Origin: Granulicella rosea
GTDB taxonomy: Bacteria > Acidobacteriota > Terriglobia > Terriglobales > Acidobacteriaceae
DNA length: 64,000 nucleotides
Reading direction: 5' to 3'
Assembly: GCF_900188085.1 (NCBI RefSeq)
Contig: NZ_FZOU01000002.1
Location: 372,001 to 436,000, forward strand
Below are positions 8,793 through 17,793 of the stretch, in pieces. The position numbers were made by a program, and so were the translations under genes. The number at the start of each line of letters is the position of its first letter. The first letter of the stretch is position 1. The notes beneath the pieces were generated by a model. The model did no database searches. It was not told where the DNA came from and saw nothing but the letters and a program-made list of their open reading frames with translations.

Positions 8793-10997
8793 ATGATGCG
8801 AAGTGTCTCGATCCTGATATTGGCGTCCCTCCTTCCCGCAGCCGCTCTTGCGCAGGGGACAAAGCTCTGGAGCACCAGCCGCTACGACGAGATGGAGCGC
8901 AGCACGAATCAGGGCGTGGCCATCCGTGGCGACGGTCGTCTCGAGCCCGGCCCGCTGGCTACCCCGGTCTACACCTCGGGCGGAAACTACATCTGGTCGC
9001 TTGCGGCGGACGCGAAGGGCGTGGCGTACGTCGGCCTCGGCGGCACTGCGTCTGGCTCCGCCGCCGTGATGCGCGTGACGCCGGATGGCAAATCGACCAA
9101 AATCTTCAGCGGCAAGGAAATCGCCGTGCAGGCGTTGCGTCTGCTGCCGGATGGCGGCGTACTCGTCGCAACCTCGCCCGACGGCAAGCTGTATCGCGTG
9201 GCGCCCGACGGCGCCGGTACGCCGGCGATTCTCTTCGACCCGGCCGAGACCGCCGAGAAGCCGAAGTACATCTGGGACGCGGTCGTCATCGGCAAGGCCG
9301 TCTACGTCGCGGCGGGCGCACCCGCAGCCGTCTATCGCGTGGACCTGAGCCACGGCGCGCCGGTCAGCCGTCTGCTCTTCAAGACCGCGGACCAGCACAT
9401 CCGCACGCTGCTCGCCACGCCGGACGGCACGCTGTGGGCAGGCTCCGATGGCGCGGGCGTCATCTACAAGATCTCGACGACGCAGCCCGATGCGAAGCCC
9501 TTCGCCATCTATGCCGCGCCACGCCGGGAGATCACCGCGCTGGCGATCGATCCGGCAGGAGTGGTTTACGCCGCGGGAGTTGGCGCGAAGGGCGCGCCCT
9601 CGCTGCCGCCACTGCCCGTCACTGGCGCCGTTGGAGTCAGCATCACTTTTGTGCAGCCGGGCTCGGCCTCCGCCGCAGGCTCGAACACGCTCATCCCCGA
9701 GGGATCGGAGATCTACCGAATCGGCGCGGATGGCCTTCCCTCCCGCTTTGCGGCGCTGAAGGACGATGTGGTCTACGCGCTCGGCATGCACGATGGCGCC
9801 TTACTGGCCGCGACCGGCAACCACGGTCGCATCTACAAATTCGACACGCATGGCAACGGCGCCGAGTCGTTGACCGACCTCGTTCACCTCGAAGCTGCAC
9901 AGGCCATGGCGCTTGCGCCCGTCGCTGGCGGCGTGCTCGTCGCGTCCAGCAACAGCGGCAAGCTCTTCCGCGTGCCGGATGCGCCTGCCCCCGACGCCGC
10001 CTTCACCAGCGAGGTCTTCGACGCGCAGCAGTTCTCCCGCTGGGGACGTCCCGAGGTCCGTTCCGCGTCGCCCGCCAGCTTCGACCTGCTGGTGCGTGGC
10101 GGCAACGTGCCCAACCCCATCGACGGCTGGAGCGACTGGAAGAAGGTCACGCCGAACGAAGATTCGCTCGCCGCCTCGGGCGTGCCGGACGCGCGCTATA
10201 TCCAGTGGAAGGCCGTGCTGAAGCCCGGCGGCAGCCTGCAGGGCGTCGCGCTGAACTATCTGCCGCGCAACGTCGCGCCAGTGGTCGACGACGTCGTCGT
10301 GGCCCCAGGCGCGCGTGTCGCCGCGACCGCCGCCACAACGCCGAACCAGACCGTGCAGGTCACCTTCCCCGCCGCAAACGTCGCGCAGGCCATCGGCTTC
10401 GTGCAGGACGCGGGCACGCAACCGCTCAGCGCGCAGAAGGACCGCACCGGGATCACCATCCGCTGGTCTGCCCATGACGACAACGGCGACGACCTGATGT
10501 TCGCCGTCTGGTATCGCGGCGAGGGCGAGCAGACGTGGCGGCTCCTGAAGGACAGGATCACCGATAAGTTTTACAGCTTCGACTCCGTCCTGCTGCCCGA
10601 CGGCGTCTACACGGCGAAGATCGTCGCCAGCGACGCCCCTGTCCACGTCGACGCCGACACCCTCACCGGCGAGCGTGCGAGCGGCGCCTTCACCATCGAC
10701 ACGACGCCGCCCGTCCCAGGCGCGCTCGTCGCGAAGTTGCAAGCCGGCAAGATTCACGCTGCCTTCGACGCGAAGGACGCGACCAGCCCCATCGCCCACG
10801 CCGAGTACGCGATCGACGGCGGCGCCTGGCAGTACCTCGAACCCGCCGGTCACCTCTCGGACTCGCTCGCCGAGCACTACGACTTCACCGCCGACCTTCC
10901 GAAGCCGGAAGAAAAGACCGGCGACCACGTCATCGCCATCCGGGTCTACGACCGCTTCGAGAACATGGCCGCGGCGAAAGCAGTGGTACACGAGTGA
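8793..10997 (+). CDS. Secreted beta-propeller-like protein
   Basis: 734 residues from ATG 8793; the frame opens at a TTG at 8763 but CAGGA just upstream and the signal peptide MMRSVSILILASLLPAAALA fix the start. Residues ~60-420 contain repeated strands of the type GxVYRVxPDG, GTLWAGSDGAGVIYKI and GRIYKFDTHG, as in beta-propellers of the WD40/NHL/two-component-regulator type. The C-terminal part (WSAHDDNGDDLMFAVWYRGEG and later VPGALVAKLQAGK) looks like Ig- or fibronectin-like modules. No catalytic motif is evident. It overlaps the LolC/E gene by four bases, so it probably works with that lipoprotein/ABC system in the periplasm; that link is inference. Confidence 0.75.
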   Translation: MMRSVSILILASLLPAAALAQGTKLWSTSRYDEMERSTNQGVAIRGDGRLEPGPLATPVYTSGGNYIWSLAADAKGVAYVGLGGTASGSAAVMRVTPDGKSTKIFSGKEIAVQALRLLPDGGVLVATSPDGKLYRVAPDGAGTPAILFDPAETAEKPKYIWDAVVIGKAVYVAAGAPAAVYRVDLSHGAPVSRLLFKTADQHIRTLLATPDGTLWAGSDGAGVIYKISTTQPDAKPFAIYAAPRREITALAIDPAGVVYAAGVGAKGAPSLPPLPVTGAVGVSITFVQPGSASAAGSNTLIPEGSEIYRIGADGLPSRFAALKDDVVYALGMHDGALLAATGNHGRIYKFDTHGNGAESLTDLVHLEAAQAMALAPVAGGVLVASSNSGKLFRVPDAPAPDAAFTSEVFDAQQFSRWGRPEVRSASPASFDLLVRGGNVPNPIDGWSDWKKVTPNEDSLAASGVPDARYIQWKAVLKPGGSLQGVALNYLPRNVAPVVDDVVVAPGARVAATAATTPNQTVQVTFPAANVAQAIGFVQDAGTQPLSAQKDRTGITIRWSAHDDNGDDLMFAVWYRGEGEQTWRLLKDRITDKFYSFDSVLLPDGVYTAKIVASDAPVHVDADTLTGERASGAFTIDTTPPVPGALVAKLQAGKIHAAFDAKDATSPIAHAEYAIDGGAWQYLEPAGHLSDSLAEHYDFTADLPKPEEKTGDHVIAIRVYDRFENMAAAKAVVHE

Positions 10998-12247
10998 GAT
11001 TCGAACTTTTCATCGCGGCGCGTTATCTTCGGGCCAAGCGCCGGCAGGCCGTCATCGGCGTCATCACGCTCATCTCCGTACTGGGCGTCGCGGCCGGCGT
11101 CGCCTCGCTCATCATCGCGCTGGCGATCACCAACGGCATGCGGCGCGACCTGCAGGAGCGGCTGCTGGGCTCGACCGCGCACGTCGAGCTGATGCGCGTC
11201 GCGGGCGACGGCATCCGGCAGTGGCAGCCGCTGCTCGAACGCCTGAAGGCGACGCCGCACGTTACCGCCGCCGCGCCGGGACTCTACGGACAGGTGCTCA
11301 TCTCGCGCGGCGCAAGGTCGGGCGGCGGGTTGATCAAGGGCATCGTCCCGTCGGACGAGCGCAAGGTCAGCGACCTGCTGCAGGCGATCAAGAAGGGCTC
11401 GGCGGCGTCCCTCGAACCTGTTTCCTGCGCCGATCCCTGCCGGCCGGATACGCTGGCGATCCCGCCGATCGTCATCGGCAAGGATCTTGCCGAGAGCATC
11501 GGCGCGTCGGTGGGCGACACGGTGCTGGTCACCAGCCCCCAGGGCGAACTCACTCCGCTGGGCCTGGTGCCGCGCTACCAGCGGTACACGGTCTCGGGAA
11601 TCTTCGCCTCGGGCTTTTACCAGTACGACTCCAGCTATGCCTTCCTGCGTCTGACGGACGCGCAACGGCTCTTCAGCGAGCCGGACCTGATCTCGGTCAT
11701 CAGCTTCAAGGTCGACGATCTCTACCACGCCGACCGGATCGGCAAGGAGATCGAGCGCTCGGCTGGCCCCGGCTTTCAGGCGACGAACTGGATGGAGCAG
11801 AACCGCGAGCTCTTCCGCGCGCTGAAGCTCGAACAGATCGTGACGTTCATCGTGCTGGCCCTGATCGTCTGTGTCGCCGCGCTGAACATCCTGATCGCGC
11901 TGACGATGATGGTGATGGAGAAGACGAAGGACATCGCCGTGATGATGAGCTTCGGCGTCACCGCGGCTCAGGTTCGGCGCGTCTTCCTGCTACAGGGGCT
12001 GCTGATCTCGCTGATCGGCACGAGCGTCGGTCTGATTGTCGGCTACGGCGCAAGCTGGTTCGGCGGGCACTATCGCTTTCCGCTCGACGCGGCGGTCTAC
12101 TCCATCGACTACCTGCCCTTCGCGCCGAAGATTACCGACGCGTTGATTGTCGCTGCGGTGTCGCTGGGAGTGAGTCTGATCGCTACGCTTTATCCAAGCA
12201 GTTCAGCTGCGAAGGTGCTGCCAGCGGAGGCTTTGCGGTATGAGTAG
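10994..12247 (+). CDS. LolC/LolE-family ABC transporter permease
   Basis: 417 residues; GTG start overlapping the previous stop by four bases. The architecture is one N-terminal transmembrane helix (about residues 20-45, IGVITLISVLGVAAGVASLI), a large periplasmic MacB-like domain, and three C-terminal helices of the FtsX domain (LALIVCVAALNILIALTMM and two more). LolC/E extracts mature lipoproteins from the inner membrane toward LolA using the LolD ATPase. The ATPase gene lies 494 bases downstream, separated by an AhpD-like gene. The periplasmic domain carries a close cysteine pair (SCADPC, about residue 138) that could form a disulfide. Only one permease gene is present, so a homodimer (LolF-like) is possible. 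Confidence 0.88.
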   Translation: MRFELFIAARYLRAKRRQAVIGVITLISVLGVAAGVASLIIALAITNGMRRDLQERLLGSTAHVELMRVAGDGIRQWQPLLERLKATPHVTAAAPGLYGQVLISRGARSGGGLIKGIVPSDERKVSDLLQAIKKGSAASLEPVSCADPCRPDTLAIPPIVIGKDLAESIGASVGDTVLVTSPQGELTPLGLVPRYQRYTVSGIFASGFYQYDSSYAFLRLTDAQRLFSEPDLISVISFKVDDLYHADRIGKEIERSAGPGFQATNWMEQNRELFRALKLEQIVTFIVLALIVCVAALNILIALTMMVMEKTKDIAVMMSFGVTAAQVRRVFLLQGLLISLIGTSVGLIVGYGASWFGGHYRFPLDAAVYSIDYLPFAPKITDALIVAAVSLGVSLIATLYPSSSAAKVLPAEALRYE

Positions 12248-12283
12248 CATCCGATGGAGTGGACTCATCTGAGGAGTGCGTCA

Positions 12284-12745
12284 ATGCCAGCAAGACTGAA
12301 GTATCCCGATCTAGCCCCCGAAGGTCTGGCCCAGATGCGGGCGATGGAGCATTACGTCAGCACCGGCTCGCAGTTGGAGCCGAACCTGCTCGGCTTCGTC
12401 CGCCTGCTTGCCTCGTTGCTGAACGGCTGCGAGTATTGCATCCACCTGCACACCGCCGAGCTGCGCAAGCTGAACGAGACGTCCGGCCGTATTACCGAGT
12501 TGGCCGACTGGCGAGCATCCGAGGCCTACACGCATCGCGAACGAGCGGCGCTGGCCTGGACCGAGGCCGTCACGAACATTCAGGACGGTCATGCGCCGGA
12601 CCCTGTCTATAACGAGGTTCGCGCGCATTTCACCGAGGTCGAGACCGTGAACCTCACCCTCGCCATCACGACGATCAATGCGTGGAATCGGATCGCTATT
12701 GCGCTCGGCACCTATCCCGGTCACGCGGGAGCGGAGCCTTCATGA
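12284..12745 (+). CDS. AhpD-like peroxidase-related protein (carboxymuconolactone decarboxylase fold)
   Basis: 153 residues from ATG 12284, which has GAGGAG at 12271-12276; the open frame reaches back to 12254 but without support. The core NGCEYCIHLHTAELRK holds the AhpD active-site Cys-x-x-Cys and downstream histidine, where the cysteines carry the peroxidase/disulfide-reductase activity. The long ELADWRASEAYTHRERAALAWTEAVT segment is typical of uncharacterised peroxidase-related enzymes. It is embedded between the LolC/E and LolD genes and overlaps the latter by ATGA, so it is translated within that operon. A redox partner for periplasmic cysteines is unlikely because no signal peptide is visible. 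Confidence 0.85.
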   Translation: MPARLKYPDLAPEGLAQMRAMEHYVSTGSQLEPNLLGFVRLLASLLNGCEYCIHLHTAELRKLNETSGRITELADWRASEAYTHRERAALAWTEAVTNIQDGHAPDPVYNEVRAHFTEVETVNLTLAITTINAWNRIAIALGTYPGHAGAEPS

Positions 12746-13440
12746 CCGAAGCCCCAATCATGCAGGCCGTCGGCCTCACCAAGCTCTACCCTGCCGTCGC
12801 GGGACGCAGCGCGGGCGACCTCACGCTCTTCCGCGACCTCGACCTGACGATTCAGCCGGGCGAGATGGTCGCCATCGTCGGCGAGAGCGGCGCGGGCAAG
12901 AGCTCGCTGTTGCATCTGCTCGCCGCGCTCGACCGCCCGACCTCGGGCGATGTTCACTTCGGCGACATACGCCTCAGCCAGCTCAACACCCGACAGGCGT
13001 CCGAGTTCCGCAACCGGTCGGTCGGCTACGTCTGGCAGTTTCACTACCTGCTGCCGGAGTTCACCGCGCAGGAGAACGTCGCCATGCCCTTGCTTGCTCG
13101 CGGCGAACGGCGCGGCCAGGCGATGGAGAAAGCCGCGAAGTGGCTGAACGAGGTCGGCCTCGGCGGGCGGCTCGACAACCGATCCGGCGAGCTGAGCGGC
13201 GGCGAACAGCAGCGCGTCTCGCTCGCCCGTGCGCTGGTCACCGAGCCGAAGCTGCTGCTGGCCGACGAACCGACCGGCGATCTCGACGGCAAGACGTCCG
13301 AGGCGGTCTTCACCCTTCTCCAGACCCTTCATCGCACACACCGTCTCACCAGCGTGCTGGTCACTCACAATCTGGAGTTCGCCGCACGTTGCGACCGGAT
13401 GCTACGATTGCGCGACGGAAGGTTGGAGCCGGAGGTGTAA
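12742..13440 (+). CDS. lolD: LolD-family ABC transporter ATPase
   Basis: 232 residues. It starts at ATG 12742, overlapping the AhpD-like stop by four bases. It contains Walker A GESGAGKSS (residues 47-55), a Q-loop YVWQFHYLLPEF, signature LSGGEQQRVSLARAL, Walker B LLLADEPTGDLD and the switch histidine in LVTHNLEFA. The MacB/LolD subgroup is indicated by GDLDGKTSEAVF and by the permease upstream. It would power lipoprotein release from the inner membrane. The next gene, a Clp N-domain protein, starts two bases after the stop. Confidence 0.9.
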   Translation: MTEAPIMQAVGLTKLYPAVAGRSAGDLTLFRDLDLTIQPGEMVAIVGESGAGKSSLLHLLAALDRPTSGDVHFGDIRLSQLNTRQASEFRNRSVGYVWQFHYLLPEFTAQENVAMPLLARGERRGQAMEKAAKWLNEVGLGGRLDNRSGELSGGEQQRVSLARALVTEPKLLLADEPTGDLDGKTSEAVFTLLQTLHRTHRLTSVLVTHNLEFAARCDRMLRLRDGRLEPEV

Positions 13441-13442
13441 CG

Positions 13443-13778
13443 GTGTTTGAGAAATACTCGGAGGATGCAAAGCGCGTTATCTTCTTCGCCCGCTACGAGG
13501 CAAGCCGTGCAGGCGCAACCTCCATCGAGGTGGAGCACCTGATCCTCGGCATTGGACGCGTCGACAAGCGCCTGGCCCGTCAACTTCCAGATCTTCAGCC
13601 GGAAGATCCCGGGCAGCCGTGGTGGCGAAGGCTCATGCAAAGCCGCGTATCCACCTCGGTTGCGCTCCCATTATCCAGCGCAAGCAAGGTGATCCTCGCC
13701 GGCGTCAAGCCGGACGAAGCAGACAGAATCACCCCGGAGGCTCTGGCGCGGTCGATCCTTCGCGAGCAACAGCATTGA
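13443..13778 (+). CDS. Free-standing Clp N-terminal domain protein
   Basis: 111 residues from a GTG that lies two bases after lolD. It opens [20 protein letters not shown], almost the same as the start of the ClpC encoded 237 bases downstream ([20 protein letters not shown]), and later shows VSTSVALPLSS matching Clp[12 protein letters not shown]. It has no AAA+ module, so it cannot unfold substrates. The middle is shortened and rewritten relative to ClpC. It could act as an adaptor, decoy or anti-ClpC protein, or simply be a decaying duplicate. The frame is intact with a normal stop, which argues against a pseudogene. Confidence 0.75.
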   Translation: MFEKYSEDAKRVIFFARYEASRAGATSIEVEHLILGIGRVDKRLARQLPDLQPEDPGQPWWRRLMQSRVSTSVALPLSSASKVILAGVKPDEADRITPEALARSILREQQH

Positions 13779-13819
13779 CCACACCAAATCTATTCCGCAC
13801 AAAGTTTGGCGCCGGATTT

Positions 13820-13845
13820 GCACAGCCCACGTCTAACGGCTGTGC
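13820..13845 (+). terminator. Weak hairpin after the Clp N-domain gene
   Basis: A perfect 8-bp stem (13820-13827 with 13838-13845) with a ten-base loop and a poor T tail (TGTTAGTG). It lies in the 237-base gap before clpC and may end the lolCD transcript or belong to the clpC leader. Confidence 0.35.
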
Positions 13846-14015
13846 TGTTAGTGTATGCATAACTTTTGCCGGGCTTTCGCTTACACCCCGTAGGCGAATA
13901 CACTGTTAAAGTTGTCTCTTTTGTTTGAGAGCTCCGGATCGGCCGGAGCGCGCAGTACAGCACTGGGACCACGGTTCTCCAGTCTTCGGGCTGGCGGGCC
14001 GGTTGAAGGGGGAAC

Positions 14016-16490
14016 ATGTTCGAACGCTATACGGAGAAGGCGCGGCGTGTGATTTTCTTCGCACGCTATGAGGCCAGTCAGTTTGGGTCGCCTTACATCG
14101 AGACGGAGCATCTTCTGCTCGGTCTGCTGCGGGAGGACAAGGCTCTTACGAATCGTTTCCTGCGGTCGCACGCCTCGGTGGAATCCATTCGGAAGCAGAT
14201 TGAAGGCCACACCACCATCCGCGAGAAGGTTTCGACCTCGGTCGACCTTCCACTCTCAAACGAATGCAAGCGCGTGCTCGCCTATGCGGCCGAAGAGGCC
14301 GAACGGCTCTCGCATAAGCACATCGGCACAGAACACCTGCTGCTCGGCCTTTTGCGCGAAGAAAAATGCTTCGCCGCCGAGATCCTGCAGGAGCGCGGCC
14401 TGCGCCTGCCCGCCATCCGCGAGGAGCTGCAGCGCACCACGCAGGAGAAGGCGCCCATGCAGGCCGGCAGCGGCGGCAAGCAGGCGCGCGGCGAGCAAAG
14501 CATGCTCGCGGAGTTCTCGCGCGACCTGACGCAGTCCGCCATGGACCAGCAGCTCGACCCGATGATCGGCCGCGACGCCGAGGTCGACCGCGTCATCCAG
14601 ATCCTCTGCCGCCGGACGAAGAACAATCCCGTCCTGATCGGCGAGCCGGGCGTGGGCAAGACCGCGATCGTCGAAGGCCTGGCGCAGAAGATCGCCGATG
14701 GCGAGGTGCCCAGCTTCCTCGCCGACAAGCGAGTTCTGGCGCTCGATCTTTCTCTCATCGTCGCGGGCACCAAGTATCGCGGCCAGTTTGAGGAACGCCT
14801 CAAGACCATCATGAAGGAATTGGTCGAAAACCCTAATTCCATTGTGTTTATCGATGAGCTGCACACCTTAGTCGGCGCCGGTTCGGCCGAGGGTTCGCTC
14901 GACGCCGCCAACATCCTGAAGCCGGCGCTCAGCCGTGGCGAGATTCAGTGCATCGGCGCCACCACGCCAGCCGAGTACCGAAAGTCCATCGAGAAAGATC
15001 GTTCGCTCGAGCGTCGTTTTCAGGCGGTCAAGGTTCCTCCTCCGAATGAAGAGGATGCGATCAAGATCATCATGGGCATCAAGGACAAGTACGAGAAGTT
15101 TCACGCCGTCAGCTACACCGACGAGGCGATCACCTTCTCGGTCTCGCACTCCAGCCGCTACATTCCGGATCGCTTCCTGCCGGACAAGGCCATCGACCTG
15201 ATCGACGAGGCCGGCGCACGCGTCAAGCTGCGCCAGACCTCGCTGCCCGAGGAGTTGACCGAGGTCCAGAAGCGCATCAAGTTCATCGTCCACCGGATGG
15301 AGAACGCCATCGCGAACCACGAGTTCGAAAAGGCGCGCTTCTACTCGGACGAGGAGCGCAAAGAACGTGAGAACCTTCGTGCGTTGCGCGACAAGTATCA
15401 CCTCGACGACTCCTCGGCGGGCATCGTGACGCGCGAGGACATCGAGGATGTGGTCAGCCGCTGGACCGGCGTACCGATGTCGTCGCTGAAAGAGGAGGAG
15501 ATGCAGCGCCTGCTGCGTGTGGAAGAAGAGCTCCACAAGCGCGTCATCTCGCAGGAGAAGGCGATCTCTGCCCTCTCGCGCGCGATCCGTCGCTCGCGTG
15601 CGGGCCTCAAGAATCCTGCCCGCCCGATCGGCAGCTTCCTGTTCCTCGGACCCACCGGCGTCGGCAAGACGGAGATGGCGCGGACGCTCGCGCAGTTCCT
15701 CTTCGGCTCCGAGAAGTCGTTGATTCGATTTGACATGTCGGAGTTCATGGAGAAGCACTCCGTCTCGAAGCTGATCGGTTCGCCTCCGGGCTACGTCGGC
15801 TACGAGGAGGGCGGCCAGCTCACCGAGCGGGTCAAGCGTTCTCCTTACTCCGTCGTTCTGCTCGACGAGATCGAAAAGGCTCACCCGGATGTCTACAACC
15901 TGCTCCTGCAGGTCTTTGAAGACGGCCAGCTGACCGATGGTCTGGGCAACACGGTCGACTTCAAGAACACGATCATCGTCATGACCTCGAACATCGGGGC
16001 CAAGCACCTGCAGAAGCAGCAGGGTCTCGGCTTCCAGAGCGAGAAGAACGAGATGGTCCTCGAAAAGATGGAAGAGCTGGTAAAGGGTGAGGTCAAGCGG
16101 ACCTTCAACCCCGAGTTCCTCAACCGTCTGGACGAGATCATCATCTTCACCTCGCTCTCTGAATCGGACCTGATGCAGATCCTGGAGCTGCTGGTCGCGC
16201 AGTTGAACGTCAACCTCGTTCACAAAGCGATCACCATCTCGGTCAACGACGACGCCAAGCGCTACATTCTGGCGAAGACGGCCTCCGACCGCACCTACGG
16301 AGCTCGTCCGCTGCGTCGCGCGCTGCAGCGCTTCGTCGAAGACCCGCTCTCGGAGGCGCTGATCGCCGGCGGCATCAAGGAGCGTCCTGCGTTCCTCGAG
16401 GTCTACCTGGACAATAACCAGCTCTTCTACCGTCCAATTCTGTCGGACTCCGAAGAGAAGGCGTCGGGACTGGCTCTTACGGCGGTCTAA
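14016..16490 (+). CDS. clpC: ATP-dependent Clp protease ATP-binding subunit ClpC
   Basis: 824 residues. It unfolds proteins and feeds them to ClpP. Order of parts: double Clp N-domain (residues 1-145, repeats containing [11 protein letters not shown]), first AAA+ module with Walker A GEPGVGKT starting at residue 209 and Walker [14 protein letters not shown], the short middle coiled coil ([23 protein letters not shown]), and second AAA+ module with Walker A GPTGVGKT at 545. The M-domain is of the short ClpC type, not the long ClpB type, and the D2 loop carries a ClpP-docking-like LGFQ. It is monocistronic: a terminator lies 17 bases after the stop. McsA/McsB/CtsR are absent here, so control is not of the Bacillus kind. 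Confidence 0.95.
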   Translation: MFERYTEKARRVIFFARYEASQFGSPYIETEHLLLGLLREDKALTNRFLRSHASVESIRKQIEGHTTIREKVSTSVDLPLSNECKRVLAYAAEEAERLSHKHIGTEHLLLGLLREEKCFAAEILQERGLRLPAIREELQRTTQEKAPMQAGSGGKQARGEQSMLAEFSRDLTQSAMDQQLDPMIGRDAEVDRVIQILCRRTKNNPVLIGEPGVGKTAIVEGLAQKIADGEVPSFLADKRVLALDLSLIVAGTKYRGQFEERLKTIMKELVENPNSIVFIDELHTLVGAGSAEGSLDAANILKPALSRGEIQCIGATTPAEYRKSIEKDRSLERRFQAVKVPPPNEEDAIKIIMGIKDKYEKFHAVSYTDEAITFSVSHSSRYIPDRFLPDKAIDLIDEAGARVKLRQTSLPEELTEVQKRIKFIVHRMENAIANHEFEKARFYSDEERKERENLRALRDKYHLDDSSAGIVTREDIEDVVSRWTGVPMSSLKEEEMQRLLRVEEELHKRVISQEKAISALSRAIRRSRAGLKNPARPIGSFLFLGPTGVGKTEMARTLAQFLFGSEKSLIRFDMSEFMEKHSVSKLIGSPPGYVGYEEGGQLTERVKRSPYSVVLLDEIEKAHPDVYNLLLQVFEDGQLTDGLGNTVDFKNTIIVMTSNIGAKHLQKQQGLGFQSEKNEMVLEKMEELVKGEVKRTFNPEFLNRLDEIIIFTSLSESDLMQILELLVAQLNVNLVHKAITISVNDDAKRYILAKTASDRTYGARPLRRALQRFVEDPLSEALIAGGIKERPAFLEVYLDNNQLFYRPILSDSEEKASGLALTAV

Positions 16491-16506
16491 CCAATCTAGC
16501 ATTGCA

Positions 16507-16550
16507 AACAAACGAAGCCCCGGTCATCATTGGCCGGGGCTTCGTTTGTT
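16507..16550 (+). terminator. Intrinsic terminator of clpC
   Basis: A perfect 17-bp stem (16507-16523 with 16534-16550) with a ten-base loop; the descending arm ends in CTTCGTTTGTT. A cupin gene starts 34 bases later. Confidence 0.9.
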
Positions 16551-16583
16551 CGTGTATCTTTCTCGGCGGAGGTTCTACCACTT

Positions 16584-17063
16584 ATGGATCGCAGACAGTT
16601 CTCCGCCATGGCTCCGGCGTTTCTCGCCATGGCTACACTCGCCGCCAAGGAATCGGAAGCCCAGTACACCGGTCCCGCTGGACAGGATCCCAAGCCGAAG
16701 CAGAAGGAGCTGAAGACGCTGACCTCGGGAACCTTCAAGCCTGGCCCCGGTTATGGCAGTTTGCCGAAGCGCGTCTCGCACCGCTATCTGATCGGCATGC
16801 TCCAGGCCGGGAATATCCGGATCGAGATGCATGAGACCATCCAGGAGCCCGGGGCGCTCCACGAGCCGGTCGACACGCATCTCCACAACGAGATATGGTG
16901 CGTGCGCGAGGGCGTCGGCGAACTCTTTATCAACGGCGAAACCCACAAGATGGAGGTCGGCGATGTCGGCCTCGTCTGCGCGGGTGACAAGCACTGGATT
17001 CGAAATGCCGGCGAAGGGACGCTGGCTTACTTTGTGATTACGGTCGGTCCGCCTGAGCCGTAG
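16584..17063 (+). CDS. Exported cupin-domain protein
   Basis: 159 residues from ATG 16584. The N-terminus DRRQFSAMAPAFLAMATLAA resembles a twin-arginine signal (RR followed by a hydrophobic run), so a folded metal-bearing protein is likely exported. The cupin fold is seen in DTHLHNEIWCVREGVGELFING (first motif with metal-binding histidines and glutamate) and VGLVCAGDKHWIRNAGEG (second motif). Catalysis and ligand are unknown; small exported cupins often bind a metal and a sugar or aromatic acid. The upstream frame (from 16530) is part of the clpC terminator and is not used. The gene ends by a large inverted repeat shared with ytxH. Confidence 0.8.
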   Translation: MDRRQFSAMAPAFLAMATLAAKESEAQYTGPAGQDPKPKQKELKTLTSGTFKPGPGYGSLPKRVSHRYLIGMLQAGNIRIEMHETIQEPGALHEPVDTHLHNEIWCVREGVGELFINGETHKMEVGDVGLVCAGDKHWIRNAGEGTLAYFVITVGPPEP

Positions 17064-17080
17064 CTTCAAAAGCAAAAAAG

Positions 17081-17149
17081 AAGATTCCCTGCGGGATTGA
17101 CAGACGAGAGCGCCGAATGCCTCTCGCGGTCATCCCCGCAGGGAATCTT
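17081..17149 (-). terminator. Terminator of the YtxH gene (also after the cupin gene)
   Basis: Perfect 15-bp arms (17081-17095 and 17135-17149) enclose an inner 6-bp hairpin (CGAGAG/CTCTCG). On the minus strand the stem runs straight into TTCTTTTTTGCTTTT, a strong termination signal for the YtxH gene. The plus-strand tail is poor. Confidence 0.8.
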
Positions 17150-17170
17150 ATCGTTGAAATGGCTGTAAGA

Positions 17171-17467
17171 CTAAACCAGCGCCTTGGCCGACTTGACCGC
17201 GCTGGCGACGAGGTCGCCGGCCTGGTCGACGGCGTCCTCTACTTGGCCCTTGGTCTTTTTGGCGAGCTTCTGCGCTTCCTTCGAGAGCTTATCGGCCTGA
17301 TCCTTCAGGTAACCGGCAGCGTCTTCGAGGTAGTCGCCCGCGTCTTCCGCACTGCGCTTCAATTTCTTGCGCGTCACGGTTCCGGTCTGCGGCGCATACA
17401 ACAGAGCAACGGCGGCCCCAGCGGCAGCGCCGATTCCAAATGCAAATGCCAGATTCTTCAAAGACAT
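17171..17467 (-). CDS. YtxH-domain protein
   Basis: 98 residues from ATG 17467 with GAGGTG as ribosome binding site. A short hydrophobic N-terminal segment (LAFAFGIGAAAGAAVALLYAP) is followed by the YtxH hallmark APQTGTVTRKKLKRSAED and a long alternating Lys/Glu/Ala helix that probably forms a coiled coil, with a 'DQA..L..EAQ' rhythm. YtxH proteins are general-stress proteins of unknown mechanism, anchored in the inner membrane. The upstream open frame to 17641 is not supported. AT-rich sequence between 17470 and 17700 probably contains its promoter. Confidence 0.85.
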   Translation of the reverse strand: MSLKNLAFAFGIGAAAGAAVALLYAPQTGTVTRKKLKRSAEDAGDYLEDAAGYLKDQADKLSKEAQKLAKKTKGQVEDAVDQAGDLVASAVKSAKALV

Positions 17468-17697
17468 GTATGTCACCTCAGAGATTTTGTACCAACTTCT
17501 CAACTGATTGGAGTAGAGATAGAGGAAATAGGTTGGACAAAAAAATGCCGGAAGCAAGTTTCTATGTTGCGAACATTCGCCGACATTTCCCGATGCGGAA
17601 AAAAGAAAAGTGTTCCCTGTTTGGTTACCCCTAGTGCACAATTAGTTATGCACAACAATCCTCCCCGGGATACTTTCAGTGCAGTGAGGGCCACCCC

Positions 17698-17793
17698 ATG
17701 CACAACTTGTTGATCGTCATTGTTTTTCTCGCCGCCGTGATTGCCCCCGCCTTCGTTGCTCTCACCGTATTCGAGGAGCAGAGTTCAATCTAA
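17698..17793 (+). CDS. Possible 31-residue membrane micropeptide
   Basis: ATG 17698 is preceded by GTGAGGG at a normal distance and opens a 31-codon frame, MHNLLIVIVFLAAVIAPAFV and on to FEEQSSI. Nearly the whole peptide is one hydrophobic helix with a short acidic end, a design seen in small regulatory membrane proteins. It ends exactly one base before the stop of the convergent uracil-DNA glycosylase gene. No similar sequence is recognised. Coding status rests on the ribosome site and membrane-helix pattern only. Confidence 0.4.
   Translation: MHNLLIVIVFLAAVIAPAFVALTVFEEQSSI

Noticed and set aside
14868-16511. Long minus-strand frame opposite clpC (547 codons)
   Set aside because: GC-rich coding DNA often leaves the opposite strand open; the translation has no family resemblance and clpC is certain.
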